From Clostridia bacterium (GTDB taxonomy: Bacteria > Bacillota > Clostridia > Oscillospirales > CAG-272): DNA of 5,072 bases. The stretch's first letter is position 1; each line of letters opens with the position of its first letter. The notes beneath the pieces are model-generated. The model worked only from the letters and a program-made list of their open reading frames with translations, ran no database searches and had not been told where the DNA came from. This document shows positions 5,018-5,072 of this stretch, in pieces. The stretch lies in the NCBI GenBank assembly GCA_017416885.1, contig JAFQAM010000322.1:1-5072 (forward strand), written 5' to 3'. A program made the translations under genes and the position numbers.

Positions 5018-5072
5018 AATGTAGGGGATGGCGTCCTCGACATCCCGAAAATAATGGGTATTGAATAATGAA
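4977..5072. repeat. Right copy of exact 96-bp terminal direct repeat
   Basis: Identical to 1-96 with an offset of 4976 bp. The identity runs up to the last base, so it may continue beyond the window. Confidence 0.95.
5021..5055. repeat. 35-bp core intergenic repeat, copy 3
   Basis: This is the third identical copy of the core seen at 45-79 and 129-163, with the same GGGATG/CATCCC stem. It directly follows the ATATCGA hairpin array, as copy 1 does. Confidence 0.85.

Noticed and set aside
1..5072. Plasmid or phage genome suggested by the terminal repeat
   Set aside because: No replication, partition, mobilisation, capsid or integrase gene is present. Circularity alone, even if real, would not make this a replicon.

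Overview
The window looks like a piece of a low-to-moderate GC, Gram-positive gut-type Clostridia chromosome (Oscillospirales or a related order). This is inferred from strong AAGGAG ribosome binding sites, A-rich signal-peptide starts, BspA-type leucine-rich-repeat (LRR) proteins with a Cys-rich C-terminal tail, and hairpin-rich intergenic repeats. Nothing in the sequence fixes the species.

Layout: positions 1-423 hold no gene. They contain short palindromes, two copies of a 35-bp core repeat, a longer inverted-repeat element, and then the promoter and ribosome binding site of the first gene. Gene 1 (424-2712, +, 762 aa) is a secreted BspA-like LRR protein ending in a strong intrinsic terminator. 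A 257-bp gap follows, with a second copy of the inverted-repeat/hairpin element and a new promoter. Gene 2 (2970-4868, +, 632 aa) is a secreted paralogue with fewer canonical LRRs, a long divergent middle section and the same C-terminal module. It ends in nearly the same terminator. From 4931 to the end lies a tandem array of mini-hairpins and a further 35-bp core repeat.

Each gene has its own promoter and terminator, so they read as two separately transcribed paralogues rather than an operon. Both products should be exported by the Sec pathway, display LRRs outside the cell, and end in a Cys/His module followed by a domain of about 145 aa that I do not recognise by function. The LRR bodies differ strongly, whereas the last 126 bp of coding sequence plus the terminators are almost identical in DNA. 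This suggests recent duplication or gene conversion of the 3' ends.

Three points deserve a second look. The window begins and ends with the same exact 96-bp sequence. The intergenic DNA is built from mini-hairpins whose arms change in step while a short linker stays constant, in two linker families. The two surface-protein genes form a mosaic with a sharp conservation boundary at the 3' end. I found no replication, mobilisation, transposase, CRISPR, toxin or RNA gene, and no clear sign of a wholly new multi-gene system.
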